Part shown: positions 8,285 through 16,386 of the stretch, in pieces
How positions within the stretch are numbered: the stretch's first letter is position 1
Layout: the number at the start of each line of letters is the position of its first letter
Source of the DNA: Nitrospirota bacterium
GTDB taxonomy: Bacteria > Nitrospirota > Thermodesulfovibrionia > UBA6902
Length of the DNA stretch: 33,840 nt
Assembly (NCBI GenBank): GCA_016222905.1
Contig: JACRPZ010000021.1
Coordinates: 1 to 33,840 of the forward strand
Direction of reading: 5' to 3'
Notes under the pieces: generated by a model
Told to the model about the DNA's origin: nothing
What the model saw: the letters and a program-made list of their open reading frames with translations, nothing else
Database searches by the model: none
Position numbers and translations under genes: made by a program

Positions 8285-8530
8285 ATGAAAAAGGGCATAA
8301 TATTTGTCATATTCATCCTTGCAGTTCTTGGCATTCTCTTTCTTATCTCCGGTAAAAGGTTTTCAAGGATACCGGATAATGCAGATCATAGATCAATTAC
8401 CTCACCGGAAGACTGTATGAAATGCCACGGCACCGATGCTGAGCATTATGTAAAAAGTTCACACCCGCCAAAATTTGAGTGCTTTAAATGTCATAAGCCT
8501 GAGAAGAAGCGTCAGCAATCCAATCGGTAA
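8285..8530 (+). CDS. Small membrane-anchored dihaem c-type cytochrome
   Basis: An 81-residue protein. Residues 4-22 are hydrophobic (IIFVIFILAVLGILFLIS), an uncleaved N-terminal anchor or signal peptide, which places the rest outside the cytoplasmic membrane. Two haem c attachment motifs follow, CMKCH (44-48) and CFKCH (66-70). H54 and H60 lie between them and could serve as distal ligands. The tail is very basic (KPEKKRQQSNR). AGGAAAAGG lies just upstream of the ATG. It looks like a stand-alone electron-transfer module related to the small domains of multihaem cytochromes. The stop is six bases before miaB, so the two may share a transcript, an odd pairing. Confidence 0.75.
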   Translation: MKKGIIFVIFILAVLGILFLISGKRFSRIPDNADHRSITSPEDCMKCHGTDAEHYVKSSHPPKFECFKCHKPEKKRQQSNR

Positions 8531-8536
8531 ATCGTT

Positions 8537-9844
8537 ATGAAATTCTTTATTAAAACAATGGGATGCCAGATGAATGTCCATGATTCTGAGAAGATCGCGG
8601 GGATATTTTCAGAGTCCGGATATGATCAGTCTGAAGAGAGTAAAAAGGCAGATGTGATTGTTCTTAACACATGCAGTATCAGGCAGAAGGCTGAGCAAAA
8701 ATTCTACAGCGAGCTTGGAAGGCTGAAAGAGGCCAAAAAACATAATCCAGACTTAAAAATAGCGGTTGCCGGATGCATTGCGCAGCAGGAAGGCAGCAAG
8801 TTATTCAAAAAGTTCCCATATGTTGATTTTATATTTGGTCCTGACAATATTGATAACCTGCAAAAATGGATAACTAACAACCCGGAAACAGGAAAGAGGA
8901 CAGAAGCATTAAAGGCAAATCCCAGCTACCACACAAAAGAACTCCCTATAAAGAGGGAAGGGCGGGTGAAAACATGGGTCTCAATAATGTACGGCTGTGA
9001 CAATTTCTGCGCCTATTGCGTGGTGCCCTTTACGCGCGGGAGGGAGAGGAGCAGGCCAAAAAGGGATATTCAGAAAGAGGTTGAGAGACTTGCCAGCGAA
9101 GGGTTTAAAGAAGTTACTCTGCTTGGACAAAATGTCAACTCTTATGGAAAAGGGCTTAACGAGAAGACAGACTTCCCCGATCTTCTTAGTCTGGTACATG
9201 GGATTGAAGGCGTAGAAAGAATTAGGTTTGTCACATCTCATCCTAAAGACCTTTCTGAAGGTCTGATAACAGCTATTCAAAAATTACCAAAGGTTTGTGA
9301 GCATATTCATCTGCCGTTGCAGTCAGGCTCTGACAAGGTATTGACGATGATGAACAGGCGGTATATCTATGAGGAATATAAAGAGAAGATTGATAAACTC
9401 AGAGAGGGTTTGCCGGGCATCGCCATAACTACCGATATAATAACAGGTTTTCCAGGCGAGTCTGATGATGACTTTCAGTGCACTATGGATGCTCTCTCAG
9501 ATATCGAATTTGACGGCATATTTGCCTTTAAATATTCGAAAAGACCTAATACCATGGCTCTCAGCCTTCCGGGACATATAGATGAAGAGATAAAGTCAGA
9601 GAGGCTCAGCAGAGTTTCAAACCTTCAGGAGGCGATCACTTACAAAAAGAATAAAGCTGTTGAAGGCGAAATACATGAGGTATTAATTGAAAGTGTAAGC
9701 GAGACTGACAGCGATAAGCTGACAGGGCGTACGAGGGGTAATAAGGTCGTAAATTTTTACGGAGATGAAAGAGATATTGGAAGACTTATTAAAGTAAAGA
9801 TTCTTGAGGCGAAGCGGCATTCGCTTTACGGGGAAAGAGTTTAA
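8537..9844 (+). CDS. miaB: tRNA-2-methylthio-N6-dimethylallyladenosine synthase
   Basis: A radical SAM methylthiotransferase that adds a methylthio group to C2 of i6A37 in tRNAs reading UNN codons. At 435 residues it is full length. The N-terminal UPF0004 domain holds the auxiliary cluster cysteines C10, C46 and C80 (MGCQMN, NTCSIR, AGCIAQ). The radical SAM cluster is CDNFCAYC (154-161) followed by VVPFTRGRERSR. A C-terminal TRAM domain covers roughly the last 65 residues (VEGEIHEVLIE to the end). The i6A-specific clade is supported by TMGCQMNVHDSE and CAYCVVPFTRGRE. It is distinguished from the mtaB paralogue 17 bases downstream. Confidence 0.93.
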   Translation: MKFFIKTMGCQMNVHDSEKIAGIFSESGYDQSEESKKADVIVLNTCSIRQKAEQKFYSELGRLKEAKKHNPDLKIAVAGCIAQQEGSKLFKKFPYVDFIFGPDNIDNLQKWITNNPETGKRTEALKANPSYHTKELPIKREGRVKTWVSIMYGCDNFCAYCVVPFTRGRERSRPKRDIQKEVERLASEGFKEVTLLGQNVNSYGKGLNEKTDFPDLLSLVHGIEGVERIRFVTSHPKDLSEGLITAIQKLPKVCEHIHLPLQSGSDKVLTMMNRRYIYEEYKEKIDKLREGLPGIAITTDIITGFPGESDDDFQCTMDALSDIEFDGIFAFKYSKRPNTMALSLPGHIDEEIKSERLSRVSNLQEAITYKKNKAVEGEIHEVLIESVSETDSDKLTGRTRGNKVVNFYGDERDIGRLIKVKILEAKRHSLYGERV

Positions 9845-9861
9845 ATATACATACAAGAATT

Positions 9862-11154
9862 ATGAAGATATCTATAGTTACATTAGGATGCAAAGTAAAT
9901 CAGTCGGAAAGCGCATCAATTGAGGGAGGATTAAGAGAAGGCGGGCATGAAATTGTCGGTGTTTCCGAAACTCCGGATGTAACCATAATAAACACCTGCA
10001 CTGTTACAGCCAAAAGTGATTACCAGTCAAGGCAGGAGATACGAAGGGCGGTTAAGTCCGGGGCTCGTGTTATTGCCACCGGTTGTTACGCTCAATTAAG
10101 ACCAGATGAACTGAGCGCTATAAAAGGGCTGGATTTGATTGTGGGGAATTCAGGCAAAACAAAGATGCTTGAATATCTGAAGAGATTGCCGGAAAGCACC
10201 GATGAAACCGAAAGAGATGTAGAATTGCCAGAATATCCTCTGACATCACAGCCATATTTCTCTGCCCGTACACGGGCTTTCCTGAAGATACAGGATGGAT
10301 GCAATCTTTCATGCACTTATTGCGCAGTTCCTTTTGCGAGAGGCAGAAGCCGCAGCCTTAAGTCAGAATATATATTTAATGCAGTTGAAAGCTTAGCTTC
10401 AGACGGTTACAAAGAGATTGTCTTAACGGGAATTCATATAGGCTCTTACGGCCTTGAACTCAGGCCAAAATCTACACTCTTTGAAATTGTTAATAAGATT
10501 GTTAATGTATACCCTCAAATACGTTTCAGGTTAAGCTCTATAGAGCCGCAGGAATTTGATTTCAGATTTTTAGATATAATAAAAAAGAATCGTTTATGCC
10601 CGCATCTGCATATTCCTCTTCAAAGCGGATCGGACGTCGTACTTCAAAAGATGAAAAGGGGTTATAATATCTCATTTTTCAGAAGCCTGATTGAAAAAAT
10701 TCTATCAGAATGCCCGGATGTTTCTATTGGTACAGATCTGATTATCGGTTTTCCAGGAGAAACAGAAGATGATTTTAACGAGACAATAAGATTTATTGAA
10801 GAAATTTCGCTGAGTTATATGCATGTTTTTCCATATTCAAAAAGGCCTAATACCTTGGCAAAGTCTTTTTGTGGACATTTAAGCACTGAAATGAAGAAAA
10901 TAAGGGTAACCAAGGCGTTAGAGATTGCCAAGAGCAAGAAAAATACCTATATTTTAAAGCAGTTAAATAAGAAACTGGATGTAATAGTTGAGAAGAAAGC
11001 TATAACAGATGGATACTATAGAGCTATTTCTGATAATTATCTTAGGACGTTAGTAGAGGCAAGGGACCTGCGTTCCGGCCAAAGATTGTATGTTCAGGGC
11101 ATCGCTTTAAGAAATCAAGAGCTTATTTGTAAACCTTTTCACAAAAGCCTTTAG
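9862..11154 (+). CDS. mtaB: tRNA (t6A37-C2)-methylthiotransferase
   Basis: A 430-residue radical SAM methylthiotransferase acting on threonylcarbamoyl-A37 of tRNAs reading ANN codons. Auxiliary cluster cysteines are C10 (TLGCKVNQSES), C46 (NTCTVT) and C75 (ATGCYAQ). The radical SAM triad is CNLSCTYC (147-154) followed by AVPFARGRSRS. LGCKVNQ, and CTYCAVPFARGRSRS in place of the MiaB-type sequence, mark the MtaB clade. The C-terminal TRAM-like region is more degenerate than in the upstream MiaB. Starting 17 bases after miaB, it puts the two A37 methylthiolation enzymes in one transcript. Confidence 0.9.
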   Translation: MKISIVTLGCKVNQSESASIEGGLREGGHEIVGVSETPDVTIINTCTVTAKSDYQSRQEIRRAVKSGARVIATGCYAQLRPDELSAIKGLDLIVGNSGKTKMLEYLKRLPESTDETERDVELPEYPLTSQPYFSARTRAFLKIQDGCNLSCTYCAVPFARGRSRSLKSEYIFNAVESLASDGYKEIVLTGIHIGSYGLELRPKSTLFEIVNKIVNVYPQIRFRLSSIEPQEFDFRFLDIIKKNRLCPHLHIPLQSGSDVVLQKMKRGYNISFFRSLIEKILSECPDVSIGTDLIIGFPGETEDDFNETIRFIEEISLSYMHVFPYSKRPNTLAKSFCGHLSTEMKKIRVTKALEIAKSKKNTYILKQLNKKLDVIVEKKAITDGYYRAISDNYLRTLVEARDLRSGQRLYVQGIALRNQELICKPFHKSL

Positions 11155-11312
11155 ACCACATAACCTCTTGTATTTTAATTGTTTTATCCCTGCCTAAAAA
11201 TTATGCAATCCTTGAGAATCCAATAGAACAAGCCGTTCAGAAGGGGTGATAGACAATATTAGTAACACCTTCTCAACAGTTGATTGATTGAAGCAATGTC
11301 CGATAAGATATA

Positions 11313-12521
11313 TTATGTAAAATTAGATATTATCCATCTTCTTGCTTCGGCCTTTGTTTTGAGCCTCTTCAGGAATCTCTGCTCCTGAAGTAAGTCCAAT
11401 ATTTTTCCTATAATAACGCCCTGACTTGCTTTGAGTATGGCCTGTATCTCATTGCCTGATAAAAGTATATTCTTACTGATTCTGATGAAATCGTCCGCCC
11501 TCTTTAGGAACCGGCTGCTGCCGCTCATTTTTATAACAGAAAGCAGTAAAGCGGTTTCTATGACATTCTGATTCGCCGCCTTGAATACTTTATACAATCT
11601 TTTATCCGTACTCCTATCCCTTAATAGCTTTAATGCCTTGTGAATATCTGTAACTCCTTTTTTGATGGCTCTGCTTGGACTGATTGACTTAAACGTGCTT
11701 TCCTCGCTTTCTTCTTCTGTAATCAATATAGCGAGTTTTATGAGCCCGTCCCTGGTTAATCCTTGTCCGACTTTCTCTTTAAGAAGGCGATGTATGCTCT
11801 TTTTATCAATTTTATTAATAAAAATACGATATTTTGTCATCAGCTTAAGATTTTCTCTGAGCCTTCTCCTGTCTGTTATAATTATCTTTTCTAACACAAT
11901 GTTATCATATGCGTCTTTAAGCTGTTTATCAGCATACTTATGATTTAAAATCCTGAATAATTCCTCAGTTATCCTCTCAGAAGCAACTTTTGATAAGCCA
12001 TCGGCGTACTGCCTTAAATACTTTGTTGTATCTTTCTCAATAATAAACCCTTTTTCTGAAGCAATTCTGTAGGCCCTGAGGATCCTCAGAGGGTCATCGG
12101 CTAAATTTGATGGTAAAATAGCCTTGATAATCTTATTTTTTAGGCTCTCCCTGCCTCCGAATGGATCTATAATTCCTCTTTCCGGCGACCAGGCCATTGC
12201 ATTAATTGTAAAATCACGCTGAGTAAGATTTTCTTCGATTGGGCATTGAAGCGGTGTAAAATCAATGAACTCTCCATTTTTTAAGGCTATACGACAGGTT
12301 TGATTCTTCTTAAGGATGATAAATGTTCCTTTAAATCTTTTTGCTGCTCTTCTTGCGGTCCCCTCAAAATCCTTCTCAATAACAAAATCTTTATCTTTAG
12401 AAGTATGTCTAAGTAAAAGATCGCGCAAATATCCGCCGACAAGGTATACTTTTTTCTTCGTATTGGAAAAGACCCATTTGTTTATCGGGTCAGAGAGGAT
12501 TCTTCTGGAAAGGCTGTCCAT
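11313..12521 (-). CDS. cca: CCA-adding enzyme / poly(A) polymerase family nucleotidyltransferase
   Basis: A 402-residue class II tRNA nucleotidyltransferase superfamily member. The catalytic head has VYLVGGYLRDLLL (about 25-37) and DKDFVIE with the paired acidic residues (43-49). The neck has TQRDFTINAMAW and GREDPFGG-like IIDPFGGRESL, then ADDPLRILRAYRIA, the nucleotide-recognition helix. No HD-domain signature is obvious in the C-terminal half, which is lysine- and serine-rich. GGAG sits five bases before the ATG. The gene starts 37 bases after pheT ends and is probably the last gene of the translation operon. Whether it adds CCA, only A, or poly(A) cannot be told by eye; the tRNA in this window already encodes its CCA. 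Confidence 0.82.
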   Translation of the reverse strand: MDSLSRRILSDPINKWVFSNTKKKVYLVGGYLRDLLLRHTSKDKDFVIEKDFEGTARRAAKRFKGTFIILKKNQTCRIALKNGEFIDFTPLQCPIEENLTQRDFTINAMAWSPERGIIDPFGGRESLKNKIIKAILPSNLADDPLRILRAYRIASEKGFIIEKDTTKYLRQYADGLSKVASERITEELFRILNHKYADKQLKDAYDNIVLEKIIITDRRRLRENLKLMTKYRIFINKIDKKSIHRLLKEKVGQGLTRDGLIKLAILITEEESEESTFKSISPSRAIKKGVTDIHKALKLLRDRSTDKRLYKVFKAANQNVIETALLLSVIKMSGSSRFLKRADDFIRISKNILLSGNEIQAILKASQGVIIGKILDLLQEQRFLKRLKTKAEARRWIISNFT

Positions 12522-12558
12522 ATTTTCTCCAGATAAAAAAGTGTTCTCAGGAATAGCT

Positions 12559-14613
12559 TCAGCTTCTCAATTCAGCATTTATTGATCTTTCAAGCTCTCT
12601 GAGTATGTCTGAGTGTAAAGCGTCAACTTCGTTGTCAGTAAGTGTTCTGTCGGATGCCCTGTAGCGTATTGAGAAAGCGAGACTCTTTTTCTCAGGAGGA
12701 ACAGGTTTCCCTGTGTAGATATCAAAGAGGCTGACAGATTCTATGATATTTGAATCTATGCAAGCGATTATCTCTTTTGCCTTGGCCACTGTCACATCCT
12801 TTGAAACAATTACAGCTAAATCCCTCTCAACATAAGGATACTTTGGCAGGGGCGTAAATTTTATCCCGGCTGGCATTGCTGAAAGCAGTCTCTTTAGATC
12901 ATATATCTCAAAAAGACTGATATCGCCTGTCAGGTCAAGTTTTTCCGCAACTCCGGGATGCAGGGAGCCTATTGAACCAATCACTTCTCCGTCAATCTTT
13001 ATTGAGGATGATTTGCCGGGATGCAGATAGGGCTCGCAGCAAGATCTGTCAGGCTCAAAAGAGTAACTTTCAGTCTTAAGTTCATTAAAGAGATTTTCCA
13101 TTACTCCCTTTAGGTCAAAAAAACCCTCATGCTTTTTCTGCCAGAGAGCGTCAGACATGTCCTTGCAGTAGACAGCCGCCATCTGAAGAACTTCATCCGG
13201 GGGTCTTTCTCCTGAAGCAAAAAAGACTCTGGATATTTCAAAGAGACTTAACGCCCTCTCCCCCCGGCTCATATTCAGAGAAACATTATCCAGCAATGAA
13301 GGCACAAGGCTCGTCCTGAGAGCGGCATCTTCTTTTCTTAACGGATTCTTTATATAGACAGGCTTTCTCCTCTTGTCATCAACGGAAATGTTCAAATTAT
13401 CAAGAGCAGAAGGATTCAGAAAGCTGATATTGATGACTTCTGTATAACCGGACTTGACCATAAAGTCCTTTATATTATTTATAACCCCGCGCTTCGTGCT
13501 GTCCGGCATTGTTTGCATTTTCATGACAGGCAATGTCGAGGGGATTTTATCGTAGCTGTAAAGTCTGGCTATCTCCTCAATTATGTCAACTTCTCTCTGA
13601 ATGTCCGGTCTGAAACCTGGAGGCGTAACAAGAAGGCCCTTGTCTTCGCTCTTGCATTGAAAACCAAGGTTGTCAAGAAACATCAACGCAGATGTTTTGT
13701 CAATATGAACACCAAGCAGGGAATTTATCCTGTCATGCCTGACGAAAATTTCTTGAGGCGCATAAGGCTTAGGATAATTGTCGCTTATTTTTGTAAGAGT
13801 TCCACCAGCGATATCGGCAATCATTTGGGCTGCCATATCAAGTGCATCTGTCAGACCGTTTACATCCGCACCCCTCTCAAATCTGTACGATGACTCTGTG
13901 GCAAGGCCCAGCCTCTTCGCGCTTCTTCTGATTGAATCAGGCTTGAAATAGGCGCTCTCAAGCAGTATATTTACAGTTGACGAAGTAACCTCTGAATTCA
14001 ATCCACCCATAATGCCAGCTATGGCAACAGGTTTTTCAGCATCCCATATCATGAGCGTATCATTATTTAAAACTCTTCTTTCTTCATCCAGCGTCTGAAA
14101 TTCTTTCACAACACCGGCGCGTTTGACAGCTATCTTCTTCCCAGCAAGCCTGTCAAGGTCAAACGCATGCAGCGGATGTCCCATCTCAAGAAGCACATAA
14201 TTGGTTATATCAACGATATGTAACGAGCTTCGGAAACCATGCGCCTCAAGACGTTTTACAATCCATTCAGGAGACGGGCCCGGCTTTACATTGCAGATTA
14301 TTCTTGATGCGTATCTTGCGCAGAGTTCTTGGTCCTCTATTGATATTTCGGGGCCCTCGCCCTCTTCCCTTCTTATTGATATAGGAACTTTCTTAAGCGG
14401 GATTTCTAAATTTGCCGATATTTCACGGGCTACACCTCTGATGCTGAGACAGTCGGGCCTGTTTGGCGTTACCGCGACTTCGAGTATTGTATCATCCCCA
14501 ATCTCTTCAGCCCCTTCAACCTCCAGTCCAGCCATTGTAAGGAGATGCGATAACTCTTTTGCAGAGAGCGAAAAATCAACATACTCCTTCAGCCATTTAA
14601 TCGAAGCCTTCAT
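12559..14613 (-). CDS. pheT: Phenylalanyl-tRNA synthetase beta subunit lacking the N-terminal OB-fold
   Basis: The beta chain of the (alpha-beta)2 PheRS, which carries editing and tRNA-binding domains. At 684 residues it is about 100 shorter than typical bacterial PheT. The gap is precise: MAGLEVEGAEEIG (27-39) runs straight into DDTILEVAVTPNRPDC, whereas usual PheT has an EMAP/Trbp111-like OB-fold between these segments. The B3/B4 editing region (GHPLHAFDLDRL), B5 (about 290-360), the catalytic-like core (IKNPLRKEDAALRTSLVPSL) and the C-terminal FDX-ACB anticodon-binding domain (KYPYVERDLAVIV to the end) are present. It follows pheS after 110 bases that contain an inverted repeat. Confidence 0.93.
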   Translation of the reverse strand: MKASIKWLKEYVDFSLSAKELSHLLTMAGLEVEGAEEIGDDTILEVAVTPNRPDCLSIRGVAREISANLEIPLKKVPISIRREEGEGPEISIEDQELCARYASRIICNVKPGPSPEWIVKRLEAHGFRSSLHIVDITNYVLLEMGHPLHAFDLDRLAGKKIAVKRAGVVKEFQTLDEERRVLNNDTLMIWDAEKPVAIAGIMGGLNSEVTSSTVNILLESAYFKPDSIRRSAKRLGLATESSYRFERGADVNGLTDALDMAAQMIADIAGGTLTKISDNYPKPYAPQEIFVRHDRINSLLGVHIDKTSALMFLDNLGFQCKSEDKGLLVTPPGFRPDIQREVDIIEEIARLYSYDKIPSTLPVMKMQTMPDSTKRGVINNIKDFMVKSGYTEVINISFLNPSALDNLNISVDDKRRKPVYIKNPLRKEDAALRTSLVPSLLDNVSLNMSRGERALSLFEISRVFFASGERPPDEVLQMAAVYCKDMSDALWQKKHEGFFDLKGVMENLFNELKTESYSFEPDRSCCEPYLHPGKSSSIKIDGEVIGSIGSLHPGVAEKLDLTGDISLFEIYDLKRLLSAMPAGIKFTPLPKYPYVERDLAVIVSKDVTVAKAKEIIACIDSNIIESVSLFDIYTGKPVPPEKKSLAFSIRYRASDRTLTDNEVDALHSDILRELERSINAELRS

Positions 14614-14638
14614 TTTAATCTCACCATATCTTATCTGC

Positions 14639-14706
14639 AGATTTCACAGATTTACACCTCGCAAGATTTTATTTTTTTAAAAAACTCTGCGTTATCTGTG
14701 CAATCT
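14639..14706. repeat. Inverted repeat between pheS and pheT
   Basis: AGATTTCACAGAT (14639-14651) and ATCTGTGCAATCT (14694-14706) form an imperfect inverted pair enclosing an A/T-rich loop with runs of T and A. The ATCTGTG-AATCT word resembles dispersed intergenic repeats of environmental genomes. It may form a large hairpin between the two co-transcribed subunit genes; a function is not evident. Confidence 0.45.
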
Positions 14707-14723
14707 ATTTCTTATGATTCATA

Positions 14724-15740
14724 TCAGAATTGTTCAAGAAATCTCTTGTCATTCTCAAGAAAGAGTCTTATATCATTAATGCCGTATTTGAGCATGGTGA
14801 TCCTCTCAATCCCGAGACCGAATGCAAATCCTGTGTAACGGTCAGGATCGTATCCAGCCAGTTCAAAGACACGCGGGTTTATCATGCCGGCTCCGAGTAT
14901 CTCAACCCATCCGGTGTTTTTGCATACATTGCATCCTGAGCCTTTACATATGACACATGATATATCTACCTCAGCGCTCGGTTCAGTGAAAGGGAAGAAG
15001 CTCGGCCTGAAACGTATGGATGTCATGGGGCCGAAAACATTATGAAGAAAGACCTCCAGCACGCCTTTCAGATCGCTCATTGATATATGATCATCAACCA
15101 TGAAGCCTTCTAATTGCTGGAACATGGGGATATGGCTAACATCCGCATCGCATCTGTACACCTTGCCAGGCGCGACAACCCTTAAAGGCGGGGTATACTT
15201 CTCCATGACATGAATCTGCACCGGGGATGTGTGGGTTCTCAATACAAGATCATCGTTAATGTAAAACGTATCCTGCATATCCCTTGCCGGATGGTCTTTA
15301 GGCATATTAAGCGCTTCAAAGTTATAATAGTCAGACTCAATCTCAGCGCCCTCTTCTACCTGAAAGCCTAATGAAGTAAAAATATCTATGATCTCATTCA
15401 GAACTTTTGTGGTCGGATGAAGATGGCCGATTGGAACATAAGAGCCGGGGATTGTAACATCAATACTCTGAGTCTGAAGAACTCTCTCCATCTCAGAGGA
15501 TTTATATTGAGACTCTTCGGTCTTGAGCAACGCCTCAATATGATTCTTTATTTCATTAAGGATGCGGCCGTATTCGGGTCTTTCTTCTTGAGGAATGGAT
15601 TTGAGGGATTTGATCTTTTCGGTGAATACCCCCTTTTTTCCCAGATATTTGACTTTAAGGTGCTGAATAGCCTGAAGGCTGCCGGCTTTTTTTACCTCAT
15701 CTTCAGCATGATTTTTTATGGAGTAAAGTTCCCTTGTCAT
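14724..15740 (-). CDS. pheS: Phenylalanyl-tRNA synthetase alpha subunit
   Basis: The catalytic subunit, a class II aaRS, 338 residues and full length. The N-terminal coiled coil covers about 1-85. The core contains [26 protein letters not shown], motif 2 with [19 protein letters not shown], and a motif 3-like [15 protein letters not shown] near the end. Four cysteines form a zinc-knuckle-like insert ([12 protein letters not shown]) before [11 protein letters not shown], as in many bacterial PheS. Its ATG overlaps the rplT stop (ATGA at 15737-15740), so translation is probably coupled to L20. Confidence 0.95.
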   Translation of the reverse strand: MTRELYSIKNHAEDEVKKAGSLQAIQHLKVKYLGKKGVFTEKIKSLKSIPQEERPEYGRILNEIKNHIEALLKTEESQYKSSEMERVLQTQSIDVTIPGSYVPIGHLHPTTKVLNEIIDIFTSLGFQVEEGAEIESDYYNFEALNMPKDHPARDMQDTFYINDDLVLRTHTSPVQIHVMEKYTPPLRVVAPGKVYRCDADVSHIPMFQQLEGFMVDDHISMSDLKGVLEVFLHNVFGPMTSIRFRPSFFPFTEPSAEVDISCVICKGSGCNVCKNTGWVEILGAGMINPRVFELAGYDPDRYTGFAFGLGIERITMLKYGINDIRLFLENDKRFLEQF

Positions 15741-16090
15741 CCACCTTTTTTAACCGTTTCAAGAAGGTCGGAAAAGGACTTTGGATCATTGTAAGCCATA
15801 TCCGCAAGAGTCTTCCTGTTTAATTCTATGTTTGAATGTTTGAGCTTGTTCATGAACTGGCTGTATGACATGCCCAGCGCCCTGACAGCTGCATTTATTC
15901 TTGCTATCCAGAGAGCTCTGAACTCACGCTTTTTTGTTCTTCTGTCCCTGTACGCATTCAGCAGCGCCCTGTCAACCGCCTGTGTTGCAATCCTGTAAAG
16001 ACGGCTTCTGGCTCCATAATAGCCCTTTGCCAGCTTGAGAATCTTTTTCCTTCTCCTTCTTGTCTTAAAACCACCTTTTGCTCTCGGCAT
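15737..16090 (-). CDS. rplT: 50S ribosomal protein L20
   Basis: A 117-residue L20. The basic N-terminal extension ([20 protein letters not shown]) and [13 protein letters not shown], followed by [20 protein letters not shown], are diagnostic. It binds 23S rRNA early in 50S assembly, and in many bacteria represses its own operon. AGGAGGAG (16098-16105, minus strand) is a strong SD. Usually it follows rpmI directly, but here a 2.7-kb gene and a terminator separate them, and a promoter-like -10 lies in its own leader. Confidence 0.96.
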   Translation of the reverse strand: MPRAKGGFKTRRRRKKILKLAKGYYGARSRLYRIATQAVDRALLNAYRDRRTKKREFRALWIARINAAVRALGMSYSQFMNKLKHSNIELNRKTLADMAYNDPKSFSDLLETVKKGG

Positions 16091-16129
16091 CTATCTTCTC
16101 CTCCTGTTTTATATACGTTTGAGACATTC

Positions 16130-16135
16130 ATTATA
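16130..16135 (-). promoter_or_regulatory. Probable -10 of a separate rplT-pheST promoter
   Basis: On the minus strand a perfect TATAAT lies about 40 bases upstream of the rplT ATG, with an A/T-rich stretch before it and a weak -35 (TTCCAA) at 17-base spacing. The terminator at 16199-16229 would cut off read-through from the inserted gene, so a local promoter is needed. Confidence 0.5.
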
Positions 16136-16198
16136 CAGTAAATAATAATTTTTTGGAATAGCCCACACAGCAACCATTTGAAAGGTCGTGAAAGAAAA

Positions 16199-16229
16199 TT
16201 AAGGGGGCGAAACACGTCCGCCCCCTTAA
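16199..16229 (-). terminator. Rho-independent terminator after the inserted repeat-protein gene
   Basis: An 11-base perfect stem, TTAAGGGGGCG (16199-16209) and CGCCCCCTTAA (16219-16229), with a 9-base loop. On the minus strand it is followed by ATTTTCTTTC. It lies 11 bases beyond the TGA that ends the frame-restored inserted gene. Confidence 0.75.
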
Positions 16230-16239
16230 GCTTACTGAA

Positions 16240-16386
16240 TCAATTTACAATAAAGTTCTGGTTGGTAGTATCTGAATTATTCATGATCACAGTGACAGGT
16301 GTAAAGGAATATCCTGTCTTTGTCGGCGTCAGGGTATACGTGCCGTTACCGAGACCAGCGATTGTATATGTACCGCTTGTAGTAGC
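16240..16386 (-). pseudogene. Out-of-frame C-terminal remnant of the repeat protein
   Basis: Read in a frame shifted from the main gene, this stretch encodes 48 residues beginning ATTSGTYTIAGLGNGTY and ending TTNQNFIVN, then TGA. It is clearly the end of a fourth carboxypeptidase-regulatory-like module: the second module has the matching SNGTYTF, GTYTLTPTKT and TTNQNFIV. Compared with that module, 22 bases are missing just before it, which is the cause of the frame shift. Confidence 0.7.

Noticed and set aside
11220-11280. Possible terminator hairpin between the converging mtaB and cca genes
   Set aside because: AGAAGG..GTG and CACCTTCT pair only with a two-base bulge and a 16-base loop, and no T-run follows on either strand.
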